Of a stretch of 11,254 nt of DNA, positions 1-8,800 are shown piece by piece (within the stretch, counting starts at the first letter, position 1; the number at the start of each line of letters is the position of its first letter). The translations under genes and the position numbers were made by a program. Origin of the DNA: Bacteroidetes bacterium UBA2234 (GTDB lineage: Bacteria; Bacteroidota; Bacteroidia; NS11-12g; UBA955); assembly GCA_002347985.1 (NCBI GenBank), contig DDYM01000003.1, positions 1 to 11,254 on the forward strand, written 5' to 3'. The notes below the pieces were generated by a model that was given only the letters and a program-made list of their open reading frames with translations, was not told the origin of the DNA and did no database searches.

Positions 1-1691
1 AACTTAACAACAATGGGTTGGCTAAAGCCTTTCTGAAGTACGGATAAAAAATACAAGCCCGGTTTGAGGTTAGAGATATCGATGGCTTTGCCCTCTTCCG
101 GCTGAGGAAGCATCATGGCAGTGGCGCCGTTGGGTTTTGTAATTTTTACATAATACAATTCAGTCCAATTAAAATTGGTATTCACATACAATTTGTCGTT
201 TCCGGGGTTGGGGAATACAGATACAATTCCAGTGGGTATAGTTTGCAATTCACTTTGATTATCGGTCACTACAAACTGTCCCATCATTCCCTCATCTTCA
301 TGCAGTGAAATATGACAATGGTACATAAACGGATGGTTTGCATCGGCGAAATCGTCGAATTTGGCAATAAAACGAACGGTAGTATTGGGTTTTACGAGGA
401 TTACGTCTTTCCAGCCAGCCTGTTCCGAAGGGGGTGCTACTCCATTGATTGTAAGTATGTTAAATTCAACATCATGGATATGAAAAGGGTGTGCAAAGCC
501 TGAAGTGCTTTTGATTTGCCAGATTTCCGTGTTGTTTAAGGGAACATTGTAGTTGTTAAAACCGTACTTGAACAATTTGTGATTGATAATAAATGCATTT
601 GGCCCAAGAATTCCGGGCAATCCAGTGCTATCGTTCATGCTTAAATAGCGGGTCACTTTTACATCGGCTGCCTTTGGGTAAATGTTACTCACCAAAGTAG
701 TGGGCACCGTTTTTATTTCGTTGCTCGACAATGGGTTGGTGATATTGATATGAAGCAGGTTGAAATCTTTTTTTCCGATGGCACTTGCGAATGGGCCGTT
801 TGGAAAGTTCTCACCCCCAGGGATATTGTTGGCCAAAGTTGAATTATAAGCCTTGAAATCTAGGGTTTGTCCGGCCGTCATTCCTGTTAGATTTACCAAT
901 ATTTCAACGCGTTCACCGGCCGACAGTAGGAATCTTTTTAGCGTTGTGGGGGTATTCAACAGTCCGCCGTCAGATCCAATCACATAAAAGTCTCTATTAT
1001 CGCTAAAGCCAATGTTGAAAGATCTTTCAATCGCAGCATTGAGGATTCTGAATCGAACCATTTGTGCGGGAAGGGTAAATTGTGCGCGCAAAACCCCATT
1101 GGTCATGGCTGAATCACCATAGGGAACAGACTTAAACTGATTTGCGGTGGTAAAGCTTCTATCGGTGAGAACCAGAGGAATATCGTCAACGCCGTAGGCT
1201 CTTGGCAATTTTAGGGCTGCTTCTGCACTGTCGCGTACAATGATTAACCCGCCAATTCCCTTGGTGATTTGATCCATTGTCATCTCGTGTAAATGCGGAT
1301 GGAACCAATAGGTCCCCGCTTGGTTTTTCATTTTCCAATAGGGTCTCCAAGTGGTATTGGGAGGAATGAGTTGGTATGGGCCACCGTCCATCACTGCGGG
1401 TAAGTGCATTCCGTGCCAGTGAAGTGTGGTTGTATCGTTTAGTTTGTTTAACACATTCATCCGCACTGTGTCGTGCTTTTGGATGATGAGTGTAGGTCCC
1501 CAAAATTTCCCATTGATTCCGGCTGTGATGGTTTGTTGGCCTTTTACAATTTGACTGAATGTATCTTTTATAACAAGGTTAAAGGATTTTCCTGAGAGTG
1601 TATCGGGTATCCAAAGGTTGTTGTATTGGGCAGAAATGAAATTGGTCAGGAACAATCCTAGGCCAATGAGAATGAGTTTTTTGGAATTCAT
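1..1691 (-). CDS. T9SS-secreted multicopper oxidase (laccase/CueO/CotA-like), 3' end cut by window edge
   Basis: I translated this frame by hand. It is open from ATG at 1691-1689 to the left edge, giving 563 codons, and the stop lies outside the window. Residues 1-21 form a signal peptide (Lys-Lys, hydrophobic core, cleavage near SA|Q). Copper ligands sit in the standard order: HWHGMH at 91-96, HPHLH at 131-135, HPFHIH at 401-406, and HCHISLHEDEGMM at 458-470. The last holds the type 1 Cys459 and the likely axial Met469. This implies a type 1 site plus a trinuclear cluster that couples substrate oxidation to O2 reduction. Residues about 488-563 form a T9SS type A sorting domain (FPNP near 493, then NLKPGLYFLSV at 541-551), so the enzyme is probably released or attached at the cell surface. 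Substrate (phenols, Cu(I), Mn(II), other) cannot be told. No CueO-like Met-rich insert is obvious. The sorting domain is nearly complete, so only a few residues should be missing. Confidence 0.93.
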   Translation of the reverse strand, partial: MNSKKLILIGLGLFLTNFISAQYNNLWIPDTLSGKSFNLVIKDTFSQIVKGQQTITAGINGKFWGPTLIIQKHDTVRMNVLNKLNDTTTLHWHGMHLPAVMDGGPYQLIPPNTTWRPYWKMKNQAGTYWFHPHLHEMTMDQITKGIGGLIIVRDSAEAALKLPRAYGVDDIPLVLTDRSFTTANQFKSVPYGDSAMTNGVLRAQFTLPAQMVRFRILNAAIERSFNIGFSDNRDFYVIGSDGGLLNTPTTLKRFLLSAGERVEILVNLTGMTAGQTLDFKAYNSTLANNIPGGENFPNGPFASAIGKKDFNLLHINITNPLSSNEIKTVPTTLVSNIYPKAADVKVTRYLSMNDSTGLPGILGPNAFIINHKLFKYGFNNYNVPLNNTEIWQIKSTSGFAHPFHIHDVEFNILTINGVAPPSEQAGWKDVILVKPNTTVRFIAKFDDFADANHPFMYHCHISLHEDEGMMGQFVVTDNQSELQTIPTGIVSVFPNPGNDKLYVNTNFNWTELYYVKITKPNGATAMMLPQPEEGKAIDISNLKPGLYFLSVLQKGFSQPIVVK

Positions 1692-1782
1692 ACGGGCGAA
1701 TAGACGACAGTTTTTTGGTTTTACCTCACCGTTGTGCGATTTGGGTGGCAAATTAGGGCACTTCGTGTTATTTTTACACTTT
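1692..1782. promoter_or_regulatory. Divergent intergenic region between multicopper oxidase and amylase
   Basis: These 91 bp separate the two divergent start codons and must hold both promoters unless transcription starts inside a gene. On the plus strand, TATTTTTA at 1769-1776 matches the Bacteroidota -7 box TAnnTTTG at all but the last base. The nearest TTG, at 1741-1743, is 25 bp away, which is longer than usual. Its transcription start would lie very close to the ATG at 1783. On the minus strand, TAATTTG (plus-strand 1749-1755) is a one-base-short version of the same box. Neither match is strong. Confidence 0.35.
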
Positions 1783-4425
1783 ATGCGGTTTCAGAAATTC
1801 ATTTGTATTGTTTCTTTCTTTTTTGGCATGGTTGGTCGAATGCAGGCCCAGGTTCCAATCGACAATAGTTCTTTGGGTTTGGCTCAAATGATCACATTGC
1901 AGCCCGAGAAAACATGGGTATGGCTGAATGGATTTTATCCTTACGTTTCCGAAATTGATAGTATTACGATGCCAAGTGGGTCGCCTAGCGCTCATCATCA
2001 TTTGAGGTATCAATGGGACCGAAGCCATGGCAATTGCGATTCGATGCAATTGTGGTGGGAAGGAATTGATTATGGCAAATCAACCGCGCTGCAGTATTTT
2101 AAAATTTGGTCCAAAGGAAAATCGTTAACGGTTCCGGTTAGAAAATCAGAAAAACGGCTGAAGGAGTTTCGTTGGAAGACATCGAAAGAAAAATACGCAT
2201 CGGTAAAAGTGAAGGGCACGTTTAACGCATGGAATGCAAACAATTTGGTTTTGCGATGGGAAGGGGATGCAGCAAATCCTGGAGAGGGAGCTTGGGTGGG
2301 TAAAACATGGGTTGGACCGGGAAGTCATCAATATGTTTTTGTGGTGGATGATGGAAAAGTGCAAAAGGAGATTCGGGATCCCAACAATGCAGATTCGGTG
2401 GGCAATGGGATGGGTGGTTTTAACTCTACGTTTTTGGTTGAGTCCTGCAATTTGCAAATCGAAACAGCGTATACGAGCCCGTCTCCCAGTGATTTTTGGA
2501 ACAGTAATTTACCCACGGAAATATATGTCAGTACAAGGTTTTCTGCGGGCATCGGAAAAGGCGATTACAACAGTGTTTTGGCGATGTGGCAAAATCAGAA
2601 ATTGGAGGTTGAACTGGGTGAGCATGATCCGCAACTGGATTTGGATATTTTAAAAATCGTAGTGCCCAAAGAGGCATTCTCCGGAAGGATGGCATCGGAA
2701 CTTCATAGTACTTTTATTAGGGTTTGGATTGGTTCTTCTGCGGGAGTGAGCAACGAGGTTTTGGTGCCTTTGGTTGGTGGACGGGTGATGTTTGATCCGA
2801 TGAAATTCATGGATAGAAAAGACCCGCATCGCATGGTAATGTATAATCCGATGATTGATCGTTTTGTGGATGGCAACAAGGACAATAATCGTCCGTTGAA
2901 CCGGCCGGACGTGGATCCCAAAGTGGATTATTATGGCGGCGATGTGGTGGGTATTACCAAGAAAATTGAGGAGGGGTATTTTAACAATTTGGGCATCAAT
3001 ACATTGTGGATTTCGCCGGTGGTGAAAAATCCGGAGGGTCCTTATGGGCAGTGGACGAAGACGCCAAAAACCAAATTCAGCGGCTATCATGGCTATTGGC
3101 CGGTGTCGCTCCGCGCCACCGACCCCCGTTTCTGCACCGAATCGGAGCTCAAACAAATGATTGAAATCGCCCACAAACATCATATCAACGTCTTTTTGGA
3201 TTATGTGGCCCATCACGTTCATGAGGAACACCCCCTGGTAAAGCAAAAACCCACTTGGTTTACACCGCTGTACCTCCCCGATGGAAGTAAAAACACGGAG
3301 CGCTGGGACGATTACCGTCTCACAACATGGTTTGATGATTTTATGCCCACATTCAATTATTTCAAACCGGAAGTGGTTGACGCTATGACAGATACAGCGC
3401 TTTGGTGGTTCAAGAATTTCGACATTGATGGATTCAGACATGATGCAACCAAACATATTCCGGACCCTTTTTGGCGTTCGCTCACTTATAAATTAAAAAC
3501 CCAGGTCGCTTTGCCCAATCATCGACCGTATTTCCAAATCGGTGAAACGTACGGAAGTCCCGAGTTGATAAGCAGTTATTTGGGAACGGGAACTTTGGAT
3601 GCGCAGTTCGATTTTAACATGTACGATGCCTCTGTGATGGCGTTCAAAGGCAATGGATCTTGCAAGAATTTGGCCCAAACATTGAACGACAGCAAGAAGT
3701 GGTATGGTGCCCACCACACCATGGGGAATGTGAGTGGTAACCAAGATAAACCCCGAATCATTTCGCTATTGGATGGCAGTGTTAAAGACGGGGAAGACAC
3801 GAAGCAAGCAGGTTGGGATCGCGATATTCAGGTGAAAAAAGCTGAAAGTGCCTACCTCTCGGTGATGAATATGATGGCTTTTAACATGTCGATTCCTGGA
3901 ATTCCGGTTATCTATTATGGCGATGAAATTGGTATGCCTGGCGCAAACGACCCCGATTGTAGGCGAATGATGCGATTTGATCAGGGAATCCAATCCAGCA
4001 GCGATGTTTCTGTTGCCAAGTCTGCAGGGGTAACCAATTCGGACACCAATTCGTTCCCTGGGCTATCAGAGCAGGAAAGAGTATTGCGCACGTGGATTTC
4101 GCAATTGATTCATTTCCGAAATACCCATTTGGCGCTTACCTATGGCGATATGGAAGTGTCGGCTCTTGGCGATGACTTGCTCATCATCAAAAGAAAATAT
4201 TTTGGTGAAATCGTTTACGCGGTATTCAATCGAAGCGCGGAAAGCAAAACGGTGGAATTGTCGTTTAGCGATGTTGCAAATTTCACAAAAACCAAAAACG
4301 GTAAGTCGTATTTAGGTGTTGTGGGTGCAGTTCATACTTTTAATGATTCGCCGTTGTTAAACGACGATGTGAACACCTACACGGTTGTGATACCGGCCAA
4401 AGGATTTGAGTATATTTTCAATTGA
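1783..4425 (+). CDS. Secreted GH13 alpha-amylase-family enzyme with N-terminal CBM48-like domain
   Basis: The frame is open from 1618, but ATG 1783 is preferred. It begins a clear signal peptide (residues 1-23, cleavage near MQAQ|V) and avoids overlapping the divergent oxidase. The product is 880 aa. Residues about 140-220 resemble a CBM48/E-set starch-binding domain (GTFNAW, later GSHQYVFVVDDG). The GH13 barrel runs from about 350 to 725. It starts with a DRFVDGNKDNN Ca-site-like stretch and YYGGD, and has GYHGYWP near 434. Region I is DYVAHH at 473-478. Region II is GFRHDATKH at 550-558, with nucleophile Asp554. Glu588 in GET is the acid/base, and GNQD at 652-655 supplies the transition-state Asp655. 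The common His of region IV is Gln here. DPDCRRMMRFD follows near 723, and a C-terminal beta domain closes the protein. It should cleave alpha-1,4-glucans or maltodextrins outside the cytoplasm; exact specificity (amylase, neopullulanase, cyclomaltodextrinase-like) is open. It has no T9SS tail and no lipobox. Confidence 0.93.
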   Translation: MRFQKFICIVSFFFGMVGRMQAQVPIDNSSLGLAQMITLQPEKTWVWLNGFYPYVSEIDSITMPSGSPSAHHHLRYQWDRSHGNCDSMQLWWEGIDYGKSTALQYFKIWSKGKSLTVPVRKSEKRLKEFRWKTSKEKYASVKVKGTFNAWNANNLVLRWEGDAANPGEGAWVGKTWVGPGSHQYVFVVDDGKVQKEIRDPNNADSVGNGMGGFNSTFLVESCNLQIETAYTSPSPSDFWNSNLPTEIYVSTRFSAGIGKGDYNSVLAMWQNQKLEVELGEHDPQLDLDILKIVVPKEAFSGRMASELHSTFIRVWIGSSAGVSNEVLVPLVGGRVMFDPMKFMDRKDPHRMVMYNPMIDRFVDGNKDNNRPLNRPDVDPKVDYYGGDVVGITKKIEEGYFNNLGINTLWISPVVKNPEGPYGQWTKTPKTKFSGYHGYWPVSLRATDPRFCTESELKQMIEIAHKHHINVFLDYVAHHVHEEHPLVKQKPTWFTPLYLPDGSKNTERWDDYRLTTWFDDFMPTFNYFKPEVVDAMTDTALWWFKNFDIDGFRHDATKHIPDPFWRSLTYKLKTQVALPNHRPYFQIGETYGSPELISSYLGTGTLDAQFDFNMYDASVMAFKGNGSCKNLAQTLNDSKKWYGAHHTMGNVSGNQDKPRIISLLDGSVKDGEDTKQAGWDRDIQVKKAESAYLSVMNMMAFNMSIPGIPVIYYGDEIGMPGANDPDCRRMMRFDQGIQSSSDVSVAKSAGVTNSDTNSFPGLSEQERVLRTWISQLIHFRNTHLALTYGDMEVSALGDDLLIIKRKYFGEIVYAVFNRSAESKTVELSFSDVANFTKTKNGKSYLGVVGAVHTFNDSPLLNDDVNTYTVVIPAKGFEYIFN

Positions 4426-4438
4426 GGCGGTTTACGCC
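4426..4438. other. Small hairpin across convergent gene ends
   Basis: GGCG, GTTTA, CGCC forms a 4-bp stem directly after the amylase TGA (4423-4425), and its loop contains the metallophosphoesterase stop (TTA at 4432-4434 on the plus strand). There is no T-run, so it is at best a weak transcription stop. It is the only structure I see between the two converging genes, which are 6 bp apart. Confidence 0.3.
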
Positions 4439-5682
4439 AAAGTAATCACCGTAATTTCGGGGTAAATCCCCATTCTACCGGGGTATCCGAGGTAACCAAA
4501 ACCGCGGTTTACGTATAAATGTTGGTTGTTTTCCGTGTAGAGGTCCAACCATTCTTTGTATACATATTTCACGGGGCTCCAGCGATAAAACTTGGAATCG
4601 ATGCCGAATTGCATGCCATGGGTATGTCCGGCGAAGGTTAGAGCGATATCTGTTTGTTTGCCTACCACTTGCTCGCGCCAATGAGAGGGGTCGTGACTTA
4701 AAAGGAGTTTTACGGAATCTGCGGGTGCGTTTTTCAAGGCTTTTTGCAGGTTTCCGTATTTCGGGAATCGGGCTTTGGCGCTCCAATTTTGAACCCCAAC
4801 GATGCAGAGTTTTTCCCCGTCTTTTTCGATCACGCGATGCTCGTCGTTTAATATATCCCAGCCCATCGTTTTGTGATGACTGATCAGGTCTGCGAGGTTC
4901 TTTTCTTTGGCTTGGGGGGTTGGCCAGGGGACATAATCTCCGTAGTCGTGATTTCCAAGGGTTGAGAATACGCCTAGCGGTGCGGTAATTTGCCCAAAAA
5001 GATCCATCCATGGAACAATTTCATCGGAGCGATCGTTGACCAAATCTCCGGTGAAGAAAACCATATCGGCTTTTTGCTCATTCACCAATTTGATTCCTGC
5101 GGCAACGGCCTCGCGGTCCCAGAAACTTCCTGAGTGAATGTCCGACAGCTGAAGAATTTTTAGGCCTTTAAATGCATTTGGCAACCCCGCGATTTTGATT
5201 GTTTTTCTGTGGATTGTATAGTTGTGTGCTCCTTTGAAAATACCCCAAATTGCGGTTCCTATGAATGCAGCACCTACACCCAAACCTGTGTATTGAAGGA
5301 ATTTCAAACGATTGATTCCACCTGGCTGATCAGGTGCCGATGGGATGTCGGTGAAAAAGTACTGGTATATCCAACGAAACAAACGAATCAAATCGTCGAT
5401 AATCAAAAAGAGAACCCAAAATACTTTGGCAATTACGATGGCAAAAACGATGGCCGAAATCAATTTCGTTGCCGCTGGAGATAGCGTGAAAATCTGAAAT
5501 CGAATCAGTACAAAGAAAATAAAGACGGCGCATCCATAGCCCCAGTAACTCCATTTGAGGATGTTTTTTGCTTTGGCACTCCAGTGTGGGGTAATTGTCT
5601 TGATTCCCTGCCAAACATAGGTGTCGATGGCTAGAAAAAAGAGCGTAAAAAACAGAAATCCGATTATTTGTTGTTTGAACAT
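4432..5682 (-). CDS. Membrane-anchored calcineurin-like metallophosphoesterase (YkuE/YaeI type)
   Basis: The frame extends to 5853, but ATG 5682-5680 is preferred: it starts a transmembrane helix and lies 26 bp from a perfect -7 box that would place the transcript start inside the longer version. The product is 416 aa. Hydrophobic segments lie at about 4-24, 46-66, 74-95 and 131-151. The catalytic domain follows with the full two-metal set: SDIH (Asp181, His183), GD (Asp213), GNHD (Asn244, His245, Asp246), SHDP (His330) and GHTHG (His353, His355). Just before the fourth helix, NRLKFLQ resembles a Tat motif in which one of the twin arginines is lost; B. subtilis YkuE, a relative, is a Tat substrate. 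I infer that the catalytic domain faces the periplasm. Substrate is unknown: relatives include phosphodiesterases and lipid-head phosphoesterases, and neighbours give no hint. Confidence 0.9.
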   Translation of the reverse strand: MFKQQIIGFLFFTLFFLAIDTYVWQGIKTITPHWSAKAKNILKWSYWGYGCAVFIFFVLIRFQIFTLSPAATKLISAIVFAIVIAKVFWVLFLIIDDLIRLFRWIYQYFFTDIPSAPDQPGGINRLKFLQYTGLGVGAAFIGTAIWGIFKGAHNYTIHRKTIKIAGLPNAFKGLKILQLSDIHSGSFWDREAVAAGIKLVNEQKADMVFFTGDLVNDRSDEIVPWMDLFGQITAPLGVFSTLGNHDYGDYVPWPTPQAKEKNLADLISHHKTMGWDILNDEHRVIEKDGEKLCIVGVQNWSAKARFPKYGNLQKALKNAPADSVKLLLSHDPSHWREQVVGKQTDIALTFAGHTHGMQFGIDSKFYRWSPVKYVYKEWLDLYTENNQHLYVNRGFGYLGYPGRMGIYPEITVITLA

Positions 5683-5707
5683 TAGTGCTGTTGTGCGAAT
5701 TAGAACG

Positions 5708-5715
5708 CAAAGATA
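5708..5715 (-). promoter_or_regulatory. -7 promoter box of the metallophosphoesterase gene
   Basis: Read on the minus strand this is TATCTTTG, an exact match to the Bacteroidota TAnnTTTG box. It lies 26 bp from the ATG at 5682, giving an expected 5' UTR of about 20 nt. I see no TTG at the usual upstream spacing, so the -33 element is weak or absent. The position supports the shorter start of the gene. Confidence 0.5.
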
Positions 5716-5769
5716 GATTGAATAACAAAAGGATGGGTTTAATGTTCGATAAAAGGGCGTTGGACTGCG

Positions 5770-5798
5770 TTGAATAGGGCGGAAAATCAGTAGATTTT
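5770..5798 (+). promoter_or_regulatory. Probable promoter of the BNR beta-propeller gene
   Basis: TTG at 5770-5772, an 18-bp spacer, then TAGATTTT at 5791-5798. The second element matches TAnnTTTG at all but the last base, and the spacing is that of Bacteroidota housekeeping promoters. The transcript would begin roughly 10 nt before the ATG at 5814. A perfect TAGGTTTG also occurs at 5802-5809, but it would start transcription at about the ATG itself and has no well-placed TTG. Confidence 0.45.
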
Positions 5799-5813
5799 TT
5801 GTAGGTTTGAGGC

Positions 5814-8800
5814 ATGCGTAATTTTGGAATTCGTCCGGTAAGTGCATTTGCAATAGGCAAGGTTTTCAGTGGATTTATTTGTCTGTCAGTGTGTTGTACC
5901 TCATTGGTGGTGCAAGCGCAAAAGAAAAGTGCCACTTCTGGACCCGCGGCTGTGGTCCCGCAAGGACTAACGGAGATCATGAATTTCATTCCCAAGCGCA
6001 ATTTGGGTCCGGGTGCCATGAGCGGCAGGGTGACTGCCTTGGCGATGCCAAGAAAAGGCGCTTTGGAATCGGTGAATCGCAATGTAATCTATGCAGGAAC
6101 GGCCAGCGGTGGAGTATGGAAAAGTGTGAATGGAGGGATCGCGTGGTCGCCCATTTTCGACGAAATGGATGTACAGAGTATCGGTGCAATAGCGGTTGAT
6201 CCACAGAATCCAAGCGTGGTTTATGTGGGAACGGGCGAAGGAAATCCGCGTAACAGTCATAACAGTGGAAAAGGAATTTACAAGAGTTTGGATGGTGGAA
6301 AGACTTGGAAATGTATCGGATTGGAGGCCACAAAAACAATTTATCGCATCATTATCAATCCCAAGAACCCCACGCAAATTTGGGTGGCGGCAATGGGTTC
6401 AGTTTGGGGCGGCAACAAAGAGCGTGGCGTGTATAAAAGTGATGACGGCGGAAGCACATGGAAACAGGTGTTGTATGTCAATGTAACCACTGGATGTGCT
6501 GAGTTGGTGATTGATCCATTGAATCCGTTGAAGCTTTATGCGGCGATGTGGGATTTTGAGCGCAAGCCGTGGACATTTCGCAGCGGTGGGCCTGGCAGCG
6601 GATTGTATATCAGTGTAGACGGGGGAAATACTTGGAATCGGTCTACGGAGAAAACAGGATTGCCCAAGGGTGAATTGGGGAGAATTGGATTGGCGGTTGC
6701 TGCATCAAAACCGGACCGAGTGTATGCTTTGGTAGAATCGGCGGAGACAGGGGTTTATCGCAGTGATGATGGCGGATTGCATTGGAGTAAAGTGAGTACG
6801 GAAGCAAATGCAGGGAATCGTCCGTTCTACTATTCGGAATTGTACGTTGACCCATCGAACGAAAATCGGGTTTACAGCATTTGGAGTCAGATCACCCGAA
6901 GCGAAGACGGCGGAAAACACTGGGATGTATTGGCAGATTGGGGGCATATTCACCCGGATCACCATGCCTTTTTTGTGCATCCCGATGATCCCAAATATAT
7001 TATTAATGGTAACGACGGCGGGTTAAATATTTCCTATGATGGGGGAGAAACTTGGCGTTATGCGGAGAACATTCCTGTGGGTCAGTTTTATCACGTGGAT
7101 GTCGACAACCAAGAGCCTTACAACGTGTACGGTGGTTTGCAGGACAATGGCAGTTGGGTAGGGCCGGCATATCATTGGATCGACGGTGGGATCAAGAATA
7201 GCGAATGGCAAGAGGTTTTGTTTGGCGATGGTTTTGATGTGGCTCCGATTCCTGGAAAACCGGGTGAGGGCTATGCGATGTACCAAGGGGGTAACGTGTA
7301 TCATTACGATTTGAACAAGCATCGGAATACATTTATCAAGCCGCAACATCCAGATGGTTTGCATTTGCGATACAATTGGAATGCCGCGATGGCTGTGGAT
7401 CCTTTTGATGCCAATGCGCTGTATTTTGGTAGTCAGTTTGTGCATTACAGCACGGATCAGGGGGTTTCCTGGCGTATCATTTCGCCTGATTTAACCAGCA
7501 ACGACCCAAAGAAGATGGAACAAGCGAAGAGTGGTGGTCTTACTGTAGACGCTACTGGTGCTGAAAGTCATTGTACGATTTTGGCGATTTCTCCATCGGC
7601 TGCGGATCGAAATGTGATTTATGTTACTACGGATGACGGTAGGGTTCATGTGACGAAAGACGGAGGGAAAACTTGGGTGATGGTGGGTTCGGGGATTACA
7701 GGGATTGGTTCAAATTCTGCTTCTTTGATGGGTTCTGGTGCCTGGGTACCTTATATCTGGACCAATCCCAAAAATGCGGCTGAGGCATGGGTAGTGGTGA
7801 ATAATTATCGTCAGAATGATTGGTTGCCTTATGTTTATATGACCAGAGATTATGGGACAACTTGGACTCGAAAGGTGATGGCGGATGGATTCGGAAATCT
7901 GCAGGGCAAGGGCGATAAGGTTACGGGTTATGTGTTGAGTGTGCTTCCAGATTTTGAAGCGGAAGGTTTGGTATTTTTGGGTACGGACCATGGATTATAT
8001 GTGAGTGTTGATGGGGGGTTGGTGTGGAACAAGTGGAAGGGTTTTCCGAGTGTACCGGTTGCGGATTTAAAGATTCAGTCCAGAGAGAGGGATTTGGTTT
8101 TGGGCACATTTGGTAGGGGTATTTGGGTGTTTGATGATATTGCGATTTTGAGAAAGTTTGTGAAAGGTGAGATTCAGGCTGATGGCTGCCCAGAATGTGG
8201 CGGTAAGCGGTATGACGGAGCGGCGGTTTCGGCGGTTGCTGGGGAGAAACGTGGAGGGACTGTTGCCACAACGTCTAAGTCTGTTAGTGAGATTCAGATT
8301 GATATTTTGCATGCGGGCGATGGGGTTTTGGCCAGGTATAAGCAACCGAGCGGAGCGAGGTTTTCCGCGGATGAGGCTTGGAGCGCAGCGAACAAGCCTT
8401 ATGGCGCGATGTTGGATTTGAAGGTGGTTGCCGAAAAAGATGTCAAATCCGGTGATTGGAAGAAAATGGAATGTGTGGGTAAGGTGTACAACGAAGGGGG
8501 TAAATTGATTCGTACGCACAAATTTTCTTTTGATAGCACTGGGTTTTACAGAATTCCGTATCGTATGGTTGCCGACGGATTTCGTTGGCCTTCGCACTAC
8601 ACACCCAAGCCGGATGATGGGATTCCTTCGGGCAGAAACGTATCGCCGGGTAAATATAAATTGGTTATTTCATCGGGAAAAGTATCGGACTCTGTCTGGA
8701 TTACTGTAAGACTGCCGTTGGGAGAAGAGTTCAATGTTGCGGGCAATGTGAAGCAGGAGCAATTGATCGACACGCTGCGGATTTCGGTTGAACGCGCACG

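Noticed and set aside
312..503. 63-codon plus-strand frame within the oxidase gene
   Set aside because: It is antisense to the copper-binding HPFHIH and HCH motifs and has no features of its own.
1618..1782. 55-codon N-terminal extension of the amylase frame
   Set aside because: It would overlap the start of the divergent oxidase, and the signal peptide begins only at Met encoded at 1783.
2650..3456. 268-codon minus-strand open frame inside the amylase gene
   Set aside because: It lies fully antisense to the conserved GH13 barrel, is rich in His and Ile as expected from a complement of amylase codons, and shows no recognisable motif.
5683..5853. 57-codon N-terminal extension of the metallophosphoesterase frame
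   Set aside because: It lies upstream of the perfect -7 box at 5708-5715, precedes a natural membrane-helix start and overlaps the BNR gene's start.
5330..6082. 250-codon minus-strand open frame across the 5' ends of the phosphoesterase and BNR genes
   Set aside because: It overlaps two well-supported genes in other frames, crosses both promoters and has no domain-like sequence.
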